From assembly GCF_030867095.1 (NCBI RefSeq), contig NC_081828.1, positions 4,904,001 to 4,968,000 of the forward strand: DNA of 64,000 bases. Direction: 5' to 3'. Positions within the stretch are counted from its first letter, which is position 1, and every line of letters begins with the position of its first letter. Shown piece after piece: positions 10,905 to 22,280 of this stretch. Position numbers and translations under genes: made by a program. The notes under the pieces are model-generated. The model worked only from the letters and a program-made list of their open reading frames with translations. It had not been told where the DNA came from and made no database searches. Source of the DNA: Alligator mississippiensis. Lineage: Eukaryota > Chordata > Crocodylia > Alligatoridae.

Positions 10905-11173
10905 CAGCTGTAGGGGGTAGGACTAGGAGCAATGGCCTCAGCCTACAGCAGAGGAAGATGAGGAGGAACTTTCTAACTATGAGGGTGGTGAAGCATTGGA
11001 CCAGGCTACCTAGAGAAGCTGTGCAATCTCCATCCCTGGAAATTTTCCGGAGCAGTTTAGATGCCCACTTGCCTGGGATGGTTTGCTCAGGAATGATCCT
11101 GCCTTAAACTGGGAGCTGGACACTAGATGACCCCAAAAAGTCCCTTCTAGCCCTACTTTCCTATGATCCTATG
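10905..11173 (+). mobile_element. CR1 LINE fragment, end of ORF2 and 3'-UTR, sense
   Basis: Recognisable CR1 blocks occur in order: 'ggagcaatggcctcagccta', 'gagggtggtgaagcattgg', 'gagaagctgtgcaatctcca', 'gggatggtttgctcaggaa', then a 3' end 'aaaagtcccttctagcccta' and 'ctatgatcctatg'. The element is 5'-truncated and its frame is broken. Confidence 0.85.
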
Positions 11174-11754
11174 TGCCATCTCTTGCATTGTACAATGGCT
11201 GGCTCCCTGTAGACCTGTGGGCTCATGCTGGTCTATCAGCTGTGCTTCAAGGAGAGCATCCAGTGATCCAAGAGCACCAAAGGGCGAGCAGCTGAGAATG
11301 AACACGGTGTCTCAGCACACCTCTGAGGTCAGGGACACTCATCCTAACAATCCTCCCTGCTATAAACTCATTACAAAGAGACTCACTTCTGTTTAAAGAT
11401 GATCCCCTGCTTTGGAAACCCAGTGTCGCTTTCAAAATGAGGCAAGACTTGAGCTAAATGACCCCGGTAGCGGAGATAATGAGTCTGTAATTGTAATCAA
11501 ATACTGCGCACGTCCCTATTATCTCTGTGCTCTATAGATCTCCATCCGTGCCCACAGGATCTCAGAGCAGCGCCATCGCGGCTGATTACGCTGCAGCACC
11601 AGTCACCTTTGCAAGTGAGAGATGACTTTCCCTTGCTCTGTGGCACAGTCATCAAGCGATCAGGAGGGCTAATGATGCTTTTACGTCAGGCCTGCTGGAG
11701 AGGTAAAGCATTTTGTCTCTGGTACAAATAGGCTCTTGAGGTCTGCTTGAAGTA
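11174..11754. other. non-repetitive non-coding stretch
   Basis: No gene is seen. Positions 11450-11640 contain TAATGAG and TGTAATTGTAATC words in single-copy sequence and could be a regulatory element, but this is weak. Confidence 0.35.
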
Positions 11755-11835
11755 GACACCGATTTCACAGCAGAACCAGGCAGCGAACCCAGGAGTCCTG
11801 CATCCCAACCCTTTGCTGTACCTGCCGGTAGCATT
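11755..11835 (-). repeat. possible MIR-like fragment, antisense
   Basis: 'caggcagcgaacccaggagt' followed by 'cctgcatcccaaccctttgc' resembles the complement of the MIR 5' region. Diverged. Confidence 0.4.
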
Positions 11836-12024
11836 TCTATTTCCACATGGGTTGGGAAGACTCACTGCTACCATGTCTGGTCCCTTTGCTCTCCAGTTAG
11901 GGCCAGTTTCTCAGTGGTGTAAATGGATGTAGCACCCTCTCTGGTATGTAGTATGACAGCACCTTACCTTCTTTGATGTGCTAAGCCTCAGACATCCCTG
12001 GGTCCCAGCAGGGAAGTGCTGCCT

Positions 12025-12160
12025 TATAGCTGGGGGAAACTGAGTCTAGCACAGTTAAGTAACTTTACCAAGGTTTCATGGGAAGCCTGTGGCAGGGCAG
12101 GGAATCGAACTCATGGCTTCAAAGTACCATGCTGGTATCCTGATTATAGGCCTTTCTTCC
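12025..12160 (-). repeat. MIR-like fragment, antisense
   Basis: 'gggggaaactgagtctagca' then 'gttaagtaactttaccaagg' then 'gcagggaatcgaactcatgg' follow the order of a reverse-complemented MIR core. Confidence 0.6.
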
Positions 12161-12450
12161 TTGACAGTGCAATGTTGCTGTATGCCTCTTGATGGGGTGT
12201 CTCACTCAGTCTCGGAGACCTGCTTTCATGCTTTGCTTTATTTTTCAAGCCCTTCTGTTGCTGAGAACATAAGGCTTGTCACTAATAAATCCCCATTTTT
12301 GTGCTCAGCTGCAGGGCCTTATAAAATGCTTGCCTGGGCTCTGAATTGCATTTCTGATGAAAGCACACGTGCCAATATTAGTTTTCATGGAAAAAGTAAT
12401 GTCATTTGGGCTGTTATCCCTCTATAACTGTACGCAACTGGAGTTTAGAA

Positions 12451-12473
12451 GGGAGCGGGGTGGGGCGGGGGGG
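12451..12473 (+). other. predicted G-quadruplex motif
   Basis: Four G-runs of at least three (GGG, GGGG, GGGG, then a run of seven G) are separated by loops AGC, T and C. This fits the canonical quadruplex pattern with very short loops. It stands alone in otherwise mixed sequence, with no gene or TSS evidence beside it. Confidence 0.6.
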
Positions 12474-14000
12474 AAGCTGAGTATTATCACTTAAAACTGG
12501 GCACGGTGCATGTTTCTAAACAATCTTCAAGTCTATAAAACCACTTTGAGTGCACTCACTTTCTCCTGCTTCAAGCTGCTGAGCCATTTGATTCCTGCTT
12601 TGGAAGCCTAGTATCATTACCCAGTTGATGCAAATGCTGAGCTAATTGCTCCTAGGAACAACCTGGGCAAGTGAGACCCTCTTGTCCCTACTGCCTAGGT
12701 TTTGTCATGTGAAGATATCGTACCCACAGGGCCCTGGATGGATTCGCCCTGCAGAGGTGTTGCTGTAGAGGCTCCTGTTTTATCTTCCTAAACCTATGAT
12801 GGAAGGGGTATGGTGGAAAAGGGGCATGACCTGCCTTGCTTCCCCTCTCTGATTTGCGTGAGCCAAAAATATCTGGTGGAAAAGAGAGCGGCTTTGGGGC
12901 TGCACTAAACTGTGCCACTGAGTCCACGGATAACTATGACACCCAGGTAGCCGAAAACAAGCTCCTTTACCCACTCTAGCCCGGTCCTGAGTGCAGCACG
13001 GACTTGCTAAAGGATATGAGCCAGTGAGGGTGATGGTAAACCGAGCTCTTTATAACAGATGTCTGCCGTTGCTGCACAAGAAAAGAAAACCGCTGAAGCG
13101 CTTTCAAGCAGGGTTTTGCATTGCATTGTTCCGGGGCCTTTCTCTGCAGCGCGGCAAGCAGGTGGGGGGTCAGATTCAGCTCTGCTTTAAACAACACATC
13201 TGGATTTCATTATTCCTGAGGTTAAACAGGTAAAACAGGAGGGAAACCACAGCAGCCAGCGTCCTGCTTCTATCAAAGGCTGTTAATAGACACGTGGGAG
13301 ATCTCAGATCGAGGACTGTGGCCCCACATACCCCCTCCCCGCCTCCCCCCAGCCCATACCAATCTGACCATGGGGTTAAAATTCTTCCTGACCCCAGTTC
13401 TGGTGTGGGTTTGACCCCGAGCGGAGGGGCGAGATCCTCTAGCCAGCACCCTCCAGGTTTAAGTCCCAGCAAAATCACTGGCACGCCCCATCGAAATCCC
13501 CAGCCTGGACCGCAGCCAGCACTCGATGCCTCCGTGGAAGGGCCTAAAACCACCCTGACGCACACAGCAGAACCAGCAAAATGATCTATGTAAGAAATAA
13601 ATAAAAATAACAACTCCCGGCTGTGGGACAAGGCAAGCGCCCCGTCCAGGCTGTCGATCTTGGCTCCTCGCGTCCAGCATTGGGATTAGGCCCAACAGGT
13701 GTGTCAAAATAAATTTCCTCCCCTGAAAAAATGCTGACTCCTCTGTCGCTCCCAATAAAAACACACACAGCTGTCGGAGACAGTCGGGGGCAGCCCCTGC
13801 CTGCGAGCTGCTTCTGCAGGGGAGGGACGGACACGAGAGGCCGTTGTCTCTCCCTGCGGTGACGGAGTGGCAGGTGATAGCAAGGCAGTCATTAGGGCAA
13901 CAGATGGGCCAGGCATGACATTACATGTTAGAGCTATTATTTACTGAGCCCTCATGTTTGTCATGCCTGAAGATGACATCTTATTAAAGAGTCATGACAC
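12474..14000. other. non-repetitive non-coding stretch
   Basis: I see no gene or clear transposon. The segment 13300-13560 is C-rich and gives overlapping open frames on both strands, which is expected from low stop-codon density rather than coding. Confidence 0.4.
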
Positions 14001-14007
14001 TGCTGGA

Positions 14008-14220
14008 TTTCTTTTTTTTTTTGCAGCCCGAAGGCCAAGAAGGCTAATGCATTATGATAGCTCTGGGAATAGGGTGGGGCGTGACTCCTTTTTCAGTTTA
14101 CAAACAGAGTCGACGTGCGTTCCTCAACCCGTATTCACTCGCTCACGGGAGCCTGAGAAACAGAAACAGCCAGGAGTCCCCTTGAGTTATGACCGGAGCA
14201 TTTCCTCGGCCCGTCCCTGA
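14008..14220 (+). other. splice-acceptor-like site followed by an open frame
   Basis: A polypyrimidine run ends in TTGCAG at 14026, which fits a vertebrate 3' splice site. One frame stays open for about 64 codons from there to TGA at 14218-14220. I recognise no domain, and no donor or partner exon was identified. Such runs also arise by chance, so this is noted as a site, not called as an exon. Confidence 0.15.
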
Positions 14221-14319
14221 TGTCTATGAGCAGATGGGGCTGCAAAAATGGCCTCTCTGTCTGGCGTGTCACCATAGCCGTGTCATTGCCTTGTACCACG
14301 TCACGGCCTGTGCCATTAA

Positions 14320-14665
14320 CGTGAGGAACTCATCGCCACGGGAGGTTGTGGAAGCTGATTGTTTCATAGATTCACAGACGTTCGGGGCTGGAAGGGACCT
14401 CACAAGATCATCCTTGCACTCGGGCAGGAAAGACCGATGGGGTCAGACGACCCAGGTTCAAAAGGGGGTTGGACAAATTCATGTGTTTGGGTATTAAACT
14501 ATGATGGTTAAGGGTGCAGCCTCTAGGTTTCTGGATGCTGGGCACTGGATCAGGCTGGAGACAACCTGCTTAAGTATTTTTCCCCTTAGCACCATCTGCC
14601 ACTGTGAAAGACAAGATACTGGCTTCGATGGTCTGAGCTGGTATGGTAATTCTGCATTTCAAAGT
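14320..14665 (+). mobile_element. old CR1/L3-type LINE 3' fragment, interrupted
   Basis: The left part (14320-14357, 'cgggaggttgtggaagctga') and right part (14456-14665, 'gggggttggacaaattcatg' through 'ggtctgagctggtatggtaa') are consecutive segments of a LINE 3' region. The final words resemble the L3/CR1-L ending in which 'gatggtctgacccagtatgg' is the usual form. A younger antisense CR1 end sits between them. Confidence 0.65.
14358..14455 (-). mobile_element. CR1 3' end inserted in an older LINE, antisense
   Basis: The complement of this 98-bp block reads as a CR1 3' terminus of the same type as the copies at 32378-32525 and near 34100. It includes the 'gggtcgtctgacccc' and 'tcctgcccgagtgc' words and ends at 'aatctatgaaac'. 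It separates two contiguous parts of an older LINE, so it inserted later. Confidence 0.7.
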
Positions 14666-15555
14666 GACCACTTCCCTTAGGTTTAGTGCCACACTTGTGC
14701 ATGTGTGCTGGCTGCTTTAGGGACCCCAATATGCCTGGTCGGGCATGCATGCCAGCACATGCAGACAGTCCTGGGCAGATTTCACTGGGGCTTTCCCAGC
14801 AGGATGGTTTGATTCAGGACTGCTCTCAGACTGGTGGCCCAGCTGAACCTACCTTCCAGCTTGTAGAGGCAACATCCTGCCCTTTACAGGATGCCTGCGA
14901 GCCCGTGGAAGGGTCTCGAGGAGCAGAATGAAAATGCACAAGAGTAATGGTGGGACCTGCACTGGGTTCACGCTGCTCGCACAGCCCAGAGGGATGAGGT
15001 GGCAGCAAAGCGAGGCAAGAAGAGCTTCTTGTTCTCTCCTGTTCCTCTGCCGCTGTCTTCTCCACTTCCCAAGGGGGACTTGACTTTTATTTAAGGATCT
15101 GAGCAAGGAAAGGAAGAGAGAGGAAACAATGGGCCCATTTCTCACGGCCTCCCTCCACTTTCTGGAAGGTGAACTTTCTTAAGTTCAAGCTTAAGTCTGT
15201 AAGGACTCCAACAAGCCCAGCCACCCCCCCTGCACAGCGCAAGGACCAAGCACACAGCAGACCCCGTGACTTGGTACCTGTAGGAGTCCATGAATAACAG
15301 CTCCCTGTTGAATAGCAGAGGAGGCATCTTCTAAAAGTGGACAGCTGAATACAAGGACTTGGCTGGTTTTGTGACCCAGCTGTGAGCTGCCCCCTCAGCC
15401 ACAGTTAAGAGTACAAATAGTTACCTTAATGACATGAGCTTCTCTTGGACTGGGTTGCCTACTTGGGCTCGTGTCTTCCCCCTGCCTGCCCCTCCTGCTC
15501 TCATTCCCCTGCTCTTTGCTGCTCTCTGGAGACCATAAGTATGAATGGAGGAGGG
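14666..15555. other. non-repetitive non-coding stretch
   Basis: I see no gene or recognisable repeat. Confidence 0.4.
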
Positions 15556-15560
15556 AACAA

Positions 15561-16130
15561 CATAAAATAATAGGAAATGAGGTTGGGAAGGAACCTCAGG
15601 AGGTCACATGTAGTCCAGCTCCCTGCTCCAAGCAGGTCCAGCCCCAACTACATCATCCCATCTCTTTCTAGCCGGGTCTTAAAAACCTCCAAGGATGGAG
15701 AGTCCACCTGGGTAACCTGTTCCGATGCTTTACTACCTTCTTGGTGAGAGAGTTTTTTCCTAATATCTCACTTCAACCTCCCTTGCTGCAACTTGAACCC
15801 ATTGCTCCTTGTTCATCTGCCTCCACTGAGAACAGCCCAGCTCCATCCTCTTTGCAGCCCTCCTGCAGGGAGGTGAAGGCTGCTACTCAATCCCCCCTCC
15901 GTCTTCTCTTCTGCAGACTAAATCAGCCCAATTCCCTCAGCCTCCCATCACAAGTCATATGCCCCAACCCCTGAACCATTTTTGTTGTACTCTGCTGGAC
16001 TTCCTCCAACCTGTCCACATCCTCTCTTTAGGAGGCTCAAAATTGAACCCAGGACTCCAGAAGTGGCCTCACCAGTGCCAAATAGGGGGGAATAACCACT
16101 TCTATCAATCTTCTGGCAACGTGCTTACTA
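15561..16130 (-). mobile_element. CR1 LINE, end of ORF2 plus 3'-UTR, antisense
   Basis: Reverse-complement CR1 blocks appear in order: 'gaaggaacctcaggaggtca', 'tccaaggatggagagtccac', 'ctgggtaacctgttccgatg', 'cccattgctccttgttcatc', 'gaacagcccagctccatcct', 'tcttctgcagactaaatcag', 'ttgtactctgctggacttcc' and 'agaagtggcctcaccagtgc'. This is the longest antisense CR1 in the window. It has many indels and its frame is not open. Confidence 0.85.
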
Positions 16131-16398
16131 ATGGAGCCCTGTTGGACTATGTGGCAGATGAAGGATGAAATAACAATGATCCTGAGGCTGTTTCTGCCTC
16201 CCACACATTCCTCGGTGCTAGCGGCTTGGCTTACGTTGCTCTTGTGCACAAACACGGACCAGTTGGTTCTTCCCATCTCATGCCAGAGGATGGTGTCTGG
16301 CACTTGAGCTGTATTCCTGGCTCTGCTCTTGATGTATGTGATCTTCAGCACCTTGCAGCACCTCTCTGTGCCTCAGTTTCCCCTGGTTTGATGCAGAA
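16131..16398. other. non-repetitive or highly diverged sequence
   Basis: The CR1 match fades after 16130. A short MIR-like phrase 'ctctgtgcctcagtttccc' occurs at 16364-16382. Confidence 0.35.
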
Positions 16399-16627
16399 CA
16401 GGACTCAGCAACCTACAGCTTGCGGGCTGGGTGTAGCCAGCTAAGCAATCACATCTGGCTTGCAGTGCAGCAGTGTATGTAGAGGTGAGCTATAGGGGTA
16501 CCAACACCATCCTAGAGGGGATGCCCCAGGTCCCCTCTATCTTTGCTGCTCTGCTCCAGTTTTCCCACAGTGGCTCGTGCTGCTGTCCCTGCTCTCTCTT
16601 ATACCCCTCAAAGGTTGCTGACCCCCG
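16399..16627. mobile_element. probable hAT-like MITE
   Basis: The left terminus reads CAGGACTCAGCAACCT and the complement of the right terminus reads CGGGGGTCAGCAACCT, a good inverted repeat. The 8-bp flanks ATGCAGAA and ATGTCAAA agree at 5 of 8 positions, as expected for an old target duplication. Words such as 'gcgggctgggtgtagccagc' near the left end are typical of sauropsid hAT MITEs. Confidence 0.55.
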
Positions 16628-16717
16628 ATGTCAAATGCTCCAAACCTGGGAAGATGCTAGCTGAGCATCCCATAGCACTTGTTTATTGGGGCACAACAGG
16701 CTGAGTTGGTTTACCCA

Positions 16718-16792
16718 GGGCTGATCCTGCTCTGAACCAGGACCAGGACTAGATGCCTTCGTGTGGTCCCTTCCAGCCACACTTTCCTTTGA
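16718..16792 (+). mobile_element. CR1 LINE 3' end fragment, sense
   Basis: 'gggctgatcctgctctgaac' followed by 'gaccaggactagatgcctt' and 'gtggtcccttccagcca' is a diverged CR1 3'-UTR end. Confidence 0.65.
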
Positions 16793-17461
16793 CCCCCGAT
16801 CCCATTCTTCCAAGCCTGTTTGAAGCGGAAGCACCAGGCAACACAGGATTTTTTTAGGGGCATACAAGCAATATCTGGGGGATGGGGTTCAGGATTTCGA
16901 AGCTGGGTGGTGGAAGAGCAGGAGCAGGTTCATCCCGGGCTCTGCCTTGAGTCCAGTATATGGGAAGTGACACGGACACTCCTGAGGGACCTGATCCTGA
17001 GGGGTGCACAGCACCTTGTGCTTCTGCTGCAGTTGGTGAGAGAGGCAGGGGCTCAGCATCTCTTGGGCCAGTCTCCCTCACCCCGACGACCTTCTTCAGC
17101 AAGACCTGGGCTAGAGGCTAGGGGGATGAGATCTTGCTGGGATTTGTCTTACAGAGACTGTAATGGGGTGGGAGCAGGGAGGGCAGCCTTGTCCCCATCC
17201 CCACCTGTGGAAAAGGCTGCTTGATTCAGAATAGGACCCCTGAGACTTGCTGAATGCAGGTCTGGGGTTTCTGCATCAGTTGTGGGCCCTGGCAACCCTC
17301 CCAGGGCACAGCACTACAGTATGGGGAGATCACCATATTGGGGGGTGACTCCTATACACAGGCTTGGGCACAGGGGCCTGGTCTCTCACTCAGGACTTGG
17401 GCCATATCTTTTTCTGGGTGTAGGTGACTTAGCTGTGGGGAGCCCTGTGGGCTGCATACCA
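16793..17461. other. non-repetitive non-coding stretch
   Basis: No gene is supported. The forward frame at 16820-17224 is mirrored on the other strand and shows no domain. Confidence 0.35.
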
Positions 17462-17510
17462 TAGCTCCATAGGCCGGATCGGGCCCCTGGGCTGGGGGTT
17501 GGGCACCCCT
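17462..17510. mobile_element. hAT-like MITE right-end fragment
   Basis: 'aggccggatcgggcccctgg' followed by 'gctgggggttgggcacccct' matches the conserved end of the same kind of hAT MITE as at 2964-3333. I could not find a left partner, so it is probably truncated. Confidence 0.4.
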
Positions 17511-18241
17511 AATCTAGAATGGTCTATGAATGGTCTATTATGAATAGTCTATTCATTACCATCCCTTGCATGATTACTTGGTTTTTTTTGTATATTGGGG
17601 ACAGATGCTCCACTGGAATAAGAGTGCAAACCCATTATAGAATTACTCTGGAATCATTTAACCCAGATTTCACTCCATAATAGATTTACTTTATTGTAGG
17701 GAGTGGACATAGAAGTAACTCCCAACCTGCCTGCCATAGGTGCTATTACAGGCCTTGGCACTGGGTGGAGGAAGAGCTGGTAGCAGCCTACAAGCACTGA
17801 GCAAATAGCTACGAAGACGCCAACTATGGGAGTGGACACACAACACTTACTTGGTAGGAAGTTACCTGGGGTAAAGTTACTACAGTGATTTTACAGGGGA
17901 ATTTTTACCCTGAAAAAAGAGACAGCTGCGTGTCATGTCTGCTTCACTTACTAAGGAGTCTTCCATAGTAATTGTTGCCAAAGTTGGCATCACTCCACTG
18001 CCAAGGGAGCTGTGCACCTCTGCACCTTCTGCACGAGCTGAGAAAGTGGTCCCACAGATGCTTATTGTGACTCTCAAAGGAAGTCCTCTGAGGTGCAAAA
18101 AAGGCAAGCGTGACTGTGAGAGGGTCCACATACTTTTCTGTGGCCTGTATTGAATGACATCCACTCACAAGTCACACGGGGGCTTTTCCAGCTGGCTGGC
18201 ATTGCATCTCTCCTCTAAGGAAACCGGGAACTTGTTGCCCA
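17511..18241. other. non-repetitive non-coding stretch
   Basis: I see no gene or clear repeat. Confidence 0.4.
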
Positions 18242-18887
18242 TTAGACCTCCTCCCAGTGAGAAAGAGTTGGGTGGTTGGGTGTTAGGCCTCCTTCTGGGA
18301 GAAAGAGTTGGGTGCCTGGGTGTTAGACCTTCTCCCAGTGAGAAAGAGTTGGGTGCTTGGGTGTTAGACCTTCTCCCTGTGAGAAAGAGCTGGGTGGTTG
18401 GGTGTTAGGCCTCCTTCCAGGGAGAAAGAGTTGGGTGGTTGGGTGTTAAACCTTCTCCCAGTGAGAAAGAGCTGGGTGGTTGGGTGTTAGACCTCCTCCC
18501 AGTGAGAAAGAGTTGGGTGGTTGGGTGTTAAACCTTCTCCCAGTGAGAAAGAGCTGGGTGGTTGGGTGTTAGACCTCCGCCCAGTGAGAAAGAGTTGGGT
18601 GCTTGGGTGTTAGACCTCTTCCCAGTGAGAAAGAGTTGGGTGCTTGGGTGTTAGACCTTCTCCCAGTGAGAAAGAGCTGGGTGGTTGGGTGTTAGGCCTC
18701 CTTCCAGTGAGAAAGAGTTGGGTGGTTGGGTGTTAAACCTTCTCCCAGTGAGAAAGAGCTGGGTGGTTGGGTGTTAGGCCTCCTTCCAGTGAGAAAGAGT
18801 TGGGTAGTTGGGTGTTAAACCTTCTCCCAGTGAGAAAGAGCTGGGTGGTTGGGTGTTAGACCTCCTCCCAGTGAGAAAGAGTTGGGC
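18242..18887 (+). repeat. 41-bp minisatellite with alternating unit types
   Basis: About 15.7 units of 41 bp are present, each of the form TTAGACCTCCTCCCAGTGAG, then AAAGAG(T/C)TGGGTGGTTGGGTG. Two unit classes are marked by GAGTTGGG and GAGCTGGG. From unit 4 they alternate almost strictly, so 82-bp dimers are the recent unit of amplification. One strand is G-rich in the GGGTGGTTGGGTG part. Since 41 is not a multiple of three, the open frames crossing it shift frame each unit and are not coding. Confidence 0.95.
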
Positions 18888-18899
18888 AGTGTCCCATGC

Positions 18900-20039
18900 T
18901 AACTTCTTTCCTGGGCTGGACCACTGGAAGTCAATGGGCCCAAAGACTTTGGTTTTATCGGTGCAATTCCAGCAAAGTCTTGTCTGGTATAACTGAGAGC
19001 AGAGTTTAGGCCTTAGGGGATCTCATGGGAGATGAGTTAGTGCCAAGTCTGTCTCTTTGACATTGGCCAAGGCAAGTGTTTGCTCCAGTTAACCCTGCAG
19101 AGGCCATGGGACAGATGGAGTCAATTCTCCCCCTTCATCGCTGTGGAGTGTGGATGTGACTGCATGAAGGTTTCAACCTGGTGACCAGTTCCTGGAGCTT
19201 GGCTGAGTCATGAGCACATGGTCCTTTGGCAGGAGTCCTTCCTGGAGCCTCAGAGAGGGGCTGCTTTGAGGAGCTGGTGCCTAGCGTAGGTCCCTTCCCA
19301 TCTCTTTGAGTGCCTTAGTGAGGCAGAGGGTGGGAGGAGCAGTGGATCTTAATTGGATGGGACAAATGACCCCTGGCACAAGACCCGAGAGAAAAACAAC
19401 TCGGCCATTATCACTCTGATTCCTACTGCAGCTGCTTGGGACGTCACAGAGGCAGAATGGCAACTTCCTTGCTTCGAAAGCACATGATCCTGCTACCCTG
19501 GGCTCATCCCTTTCCTGGTGATCATCCCACAAACAACTGACAGGACTGGCTTCCACTCCAGCCACTGTCCACGGAAAGTAATGTCAACGTCATTGTGCTC
19601 ATGTGTGTATTTTGGCAACAGTGGCTAGGCTAGCCAATGGGAGAACAAGGGGGAGGATTGTCTGACCAATCACAACTGGGCCAGGCAGCTCGTGTGGTGC
19701 GTGATTCAGAGCAGACTGGAGCCAATGGGAATGTAGACCTCAGTTGGCTTTGGGTTGGGCCCGTCATAAATATCAAATACCCGCCGAGAAACCTTTGTGC
19801 TCAGGGTGAAGCCGGGGGAAGCTGACAAAAGCACAACCTGCCCTCCCATATTGTGCGCATGGATAAAGAGGCTGAATTTATTGGGGAAATTAATGGCAGC
19901 TCGTTACTCCCTTCAGGGGAGATGCCAAGACTCGTTCCACATGTCGTGGCTGAACACTGCTGTCCCGGGGGGAGGAAAAGGAAAGTAGCCTGAGAGCTGT
20001 GCCCTGTTCTCCTGACCTTTGCTCTCAAAATATTTCAGC
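18900..20039. other. non-repetitive non-coding stretch
   Basis: I see no gene or recognised repeat. Confidence 0.4.
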
Positions 20040-20130
20040 TCACCCAGCTGCAGTCATAATGTTTGCCTGATGCCATTTGCCTTCCATGTCAGCTGTCCCT
20101 AATAATTCATCCTGGCCTTAACGAGCGTCG
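20040..20130. other. candidate conserved non-coding block
   Basis: Single-copy sequence with CAGCTG E-box words, ATAATGTTTGCC and CTAATAATTCATCC. It looks like a regulatory element, but only by composition. Confidence 0.2.
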
Positions 20131-22129
20131 GGGCAGATCCAGGTAAAGCCATCGAGGTGGACCCCCCGTCGTGACCCAGCTGTTCAGATTCCTGACCGAT
20201 CCACACCTGGGCTCCTCACCGTGTCACTTCCAAGCCTGAAAAGCATCGGAGCCACTTCAGAGCAAGTGCTCATCTGCCGCAAATCGGAGAGAAGAATGGG
20301 CGAGGAATAAGATGAGAGATCTTGGAGAGCGGGCCCTTGTGTTGGCAGCTGAGAGCTCTCCCTTTGCGTGGCAGTTGTGCACGTGACTTCATTGTAGCTT
20401 GAAAGCACGCACGATAGGAGCCCACGTGCTCTCTGTCAGGTAGCTGTGCTTATGCTTAGATCAGACGAGGCAGAAGGGGACATGTAGGGCAGAGAAATGG
20501 GGAGTCATTTTATGTCCTGCTTCTGGCTCCCCTGCAAACCCATACAGAGGGCACTACAGAAGCCTCCCTTGCCTCCAGCCATAGACAATGGCAATGCCCA
20601 GAAGTTGAACGTTGGAGGAAAGGTGTGCATTGCATGTGAGCAAACCTGCATCTGGCCGTACTGATTTCTGTGGGCGTGATCTCAATCTCTGGGAATCAGG
20701 AGCAATGCCACAATATTGGCTGGAGTTGCCACGGACTGACAGCTGTGCGACGTTCGTTTCCAAAATGCAGCTCCACCACGACGCCTCTAACGAGCAATCG
20801 GCCTCTTCCTGACATTAAGGCTGAACAGCAAAGGCAGCTCGTGGCCCTAACGGTGTGCATAGCAATTGCAAACAGACATGTACTTGTGCACGTGTCTACT
20901 GTGATTGCATCCACCACTGCTTATTGTGTCCTCGATTGGAAACGGGCAGAGGTGATGTCTACCCATGTGTTCGTGTAGTGCCATGAGGCCCTGATTAGGG
21001 CAACCGATTATTACCGCCTGAATGTAAACGGGAAACAAAATACCATGTTTTATTACATACGATGCATGCCTTTTCCCCAAAATTCAACTTCTGGGAATTG
21101 GGATGAATAATAGAAGTGAGGCAATACATAGCAATAGCAGTTTATGTCTCTGCTGGGGAAAGCAAAAATAATGCTGCAGTGCTACAAGGAAGACTCCCTA
21201 CCTGGCTGTGGACACTGTTTCTTTTCCCCATCAGAGGCTCCCGCTGCTGAAGCAAGGAAATAGCTTTTTTCTTCATCCTGTCTCCCAAAAATCAAGTTGC
21301 GTGCCTTATTTGGGGACACGTTGTAGGCAAGAAAATATGGTAATTAAGCCCCAGGGCGTGAACGCAGGAAAGACGGCCAGCCAGCAGATGAGTTATGTTC
21401 TTGCAGTAACGACAGCTCTACAGGGTGCCTCTTTCAGGAGATATTCAGCGCTAGTCCAGGACTGGGGAATGCATCAGAAAGGGCAAAATGGGATCTACCG
21501 TCCAAAACTCAGGACCCTGCTCTTTAAAGGACTTGTAGGAGAACATGCGCCTTTTTAACGCTGCTTGGTTTCACTCAGCCGGTCCCTAGCCGTCCTCCTG
21601 GGCAGTACGTCACACCTTGAGAGATGTGTCAGGGGCCCAGCAGCTGCCCTCCCTCCCTCCCCGTACCATCCCAAATGGGGAGGGAACGGCCAGTTTGGAA
21701 TTTCCCACTTCTCTCCATGCCACCGATTTAAGGCCATTAATGACTTTGCAAGGCTCCCGAAGGGGTGACGTGGGGCTGGCTGCACCTGACACCTGCTCCA
21801 TGGAGACGGTGCATAGCATGCTGGGGCCTTTTGAGGAGACCACACAAGGAGCCGGGGCGGGGAGGACTCTGCTCTGACCAAGATCATCGCTCTCATTCAA
21901 GGGGAGAAACTGTACAGGCAAGGGCTCTTTGAAGTGAACAGCATTGATGCTGTAGAGCACTTAGCAGAGCGGCCGCACAATGACAGCGGGGAGCCTCATA
22001 CACGCTGCATTAGAAGCGGGAGTGACATTTTGAAAGGGGCATTGTCCAAATTACGAGCCCAACTGCCCTGTCGCTTACTCTGGTTTTATTCTGGGGCAAG
22101 CCCGCAGGGTTGGGGGGGATAAGTCCTGA
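20131..22129. other. non-repetitive non-coding stretch
   Basis: No gene or recognised transposon. Open frames at 20612-21080 and 21555-21960 lie opposite one another on both strands and carry no recognisable domain. Confidence 0.4.
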
Positions 22130-22280
22130 TTTACACTTGACTTCCCAAAGGGGGACCTATATCTTCATGGATTACAAGATTTGTCGCAGCCCTTTTTATC
22201 GAGGTATCTGGCCGGGTGCTATCATTGCTGCGGGATTGCAAAAATCAAGCTGAAATAACAGGCAAAAACTCTCCAAAAAT
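22130..22280. other. candidate conserved non-coding block
   Basis: Single-copy sequence with CpG-containing words in an AT-rich setting (TTTTTATCGAGGTATC, GCTGCGGGATTGC), directly followed by a T-rich stretch. CpG retention outside an island can signal constraint. This needs alignment. Confidence 0.2.

Noticed and set aside
13176-13916. Possible exons in a C-rich segment with overlapping frames of 70-151 codons
   Set aside because: Several frames on both strands are open together, as expected from base composition; no splice pairs or domains were found.
18242-18887. CRISPR-like array
   Set aside because: Units are contiguous with no unique spacers, and the host is a vertebrate genome.
18154-18996. 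Forward frames with GWVLGLL and SPSEKELG repeats
   Set aside because: They cross the 41-bp minisatellite, whose period changes frame each unit.
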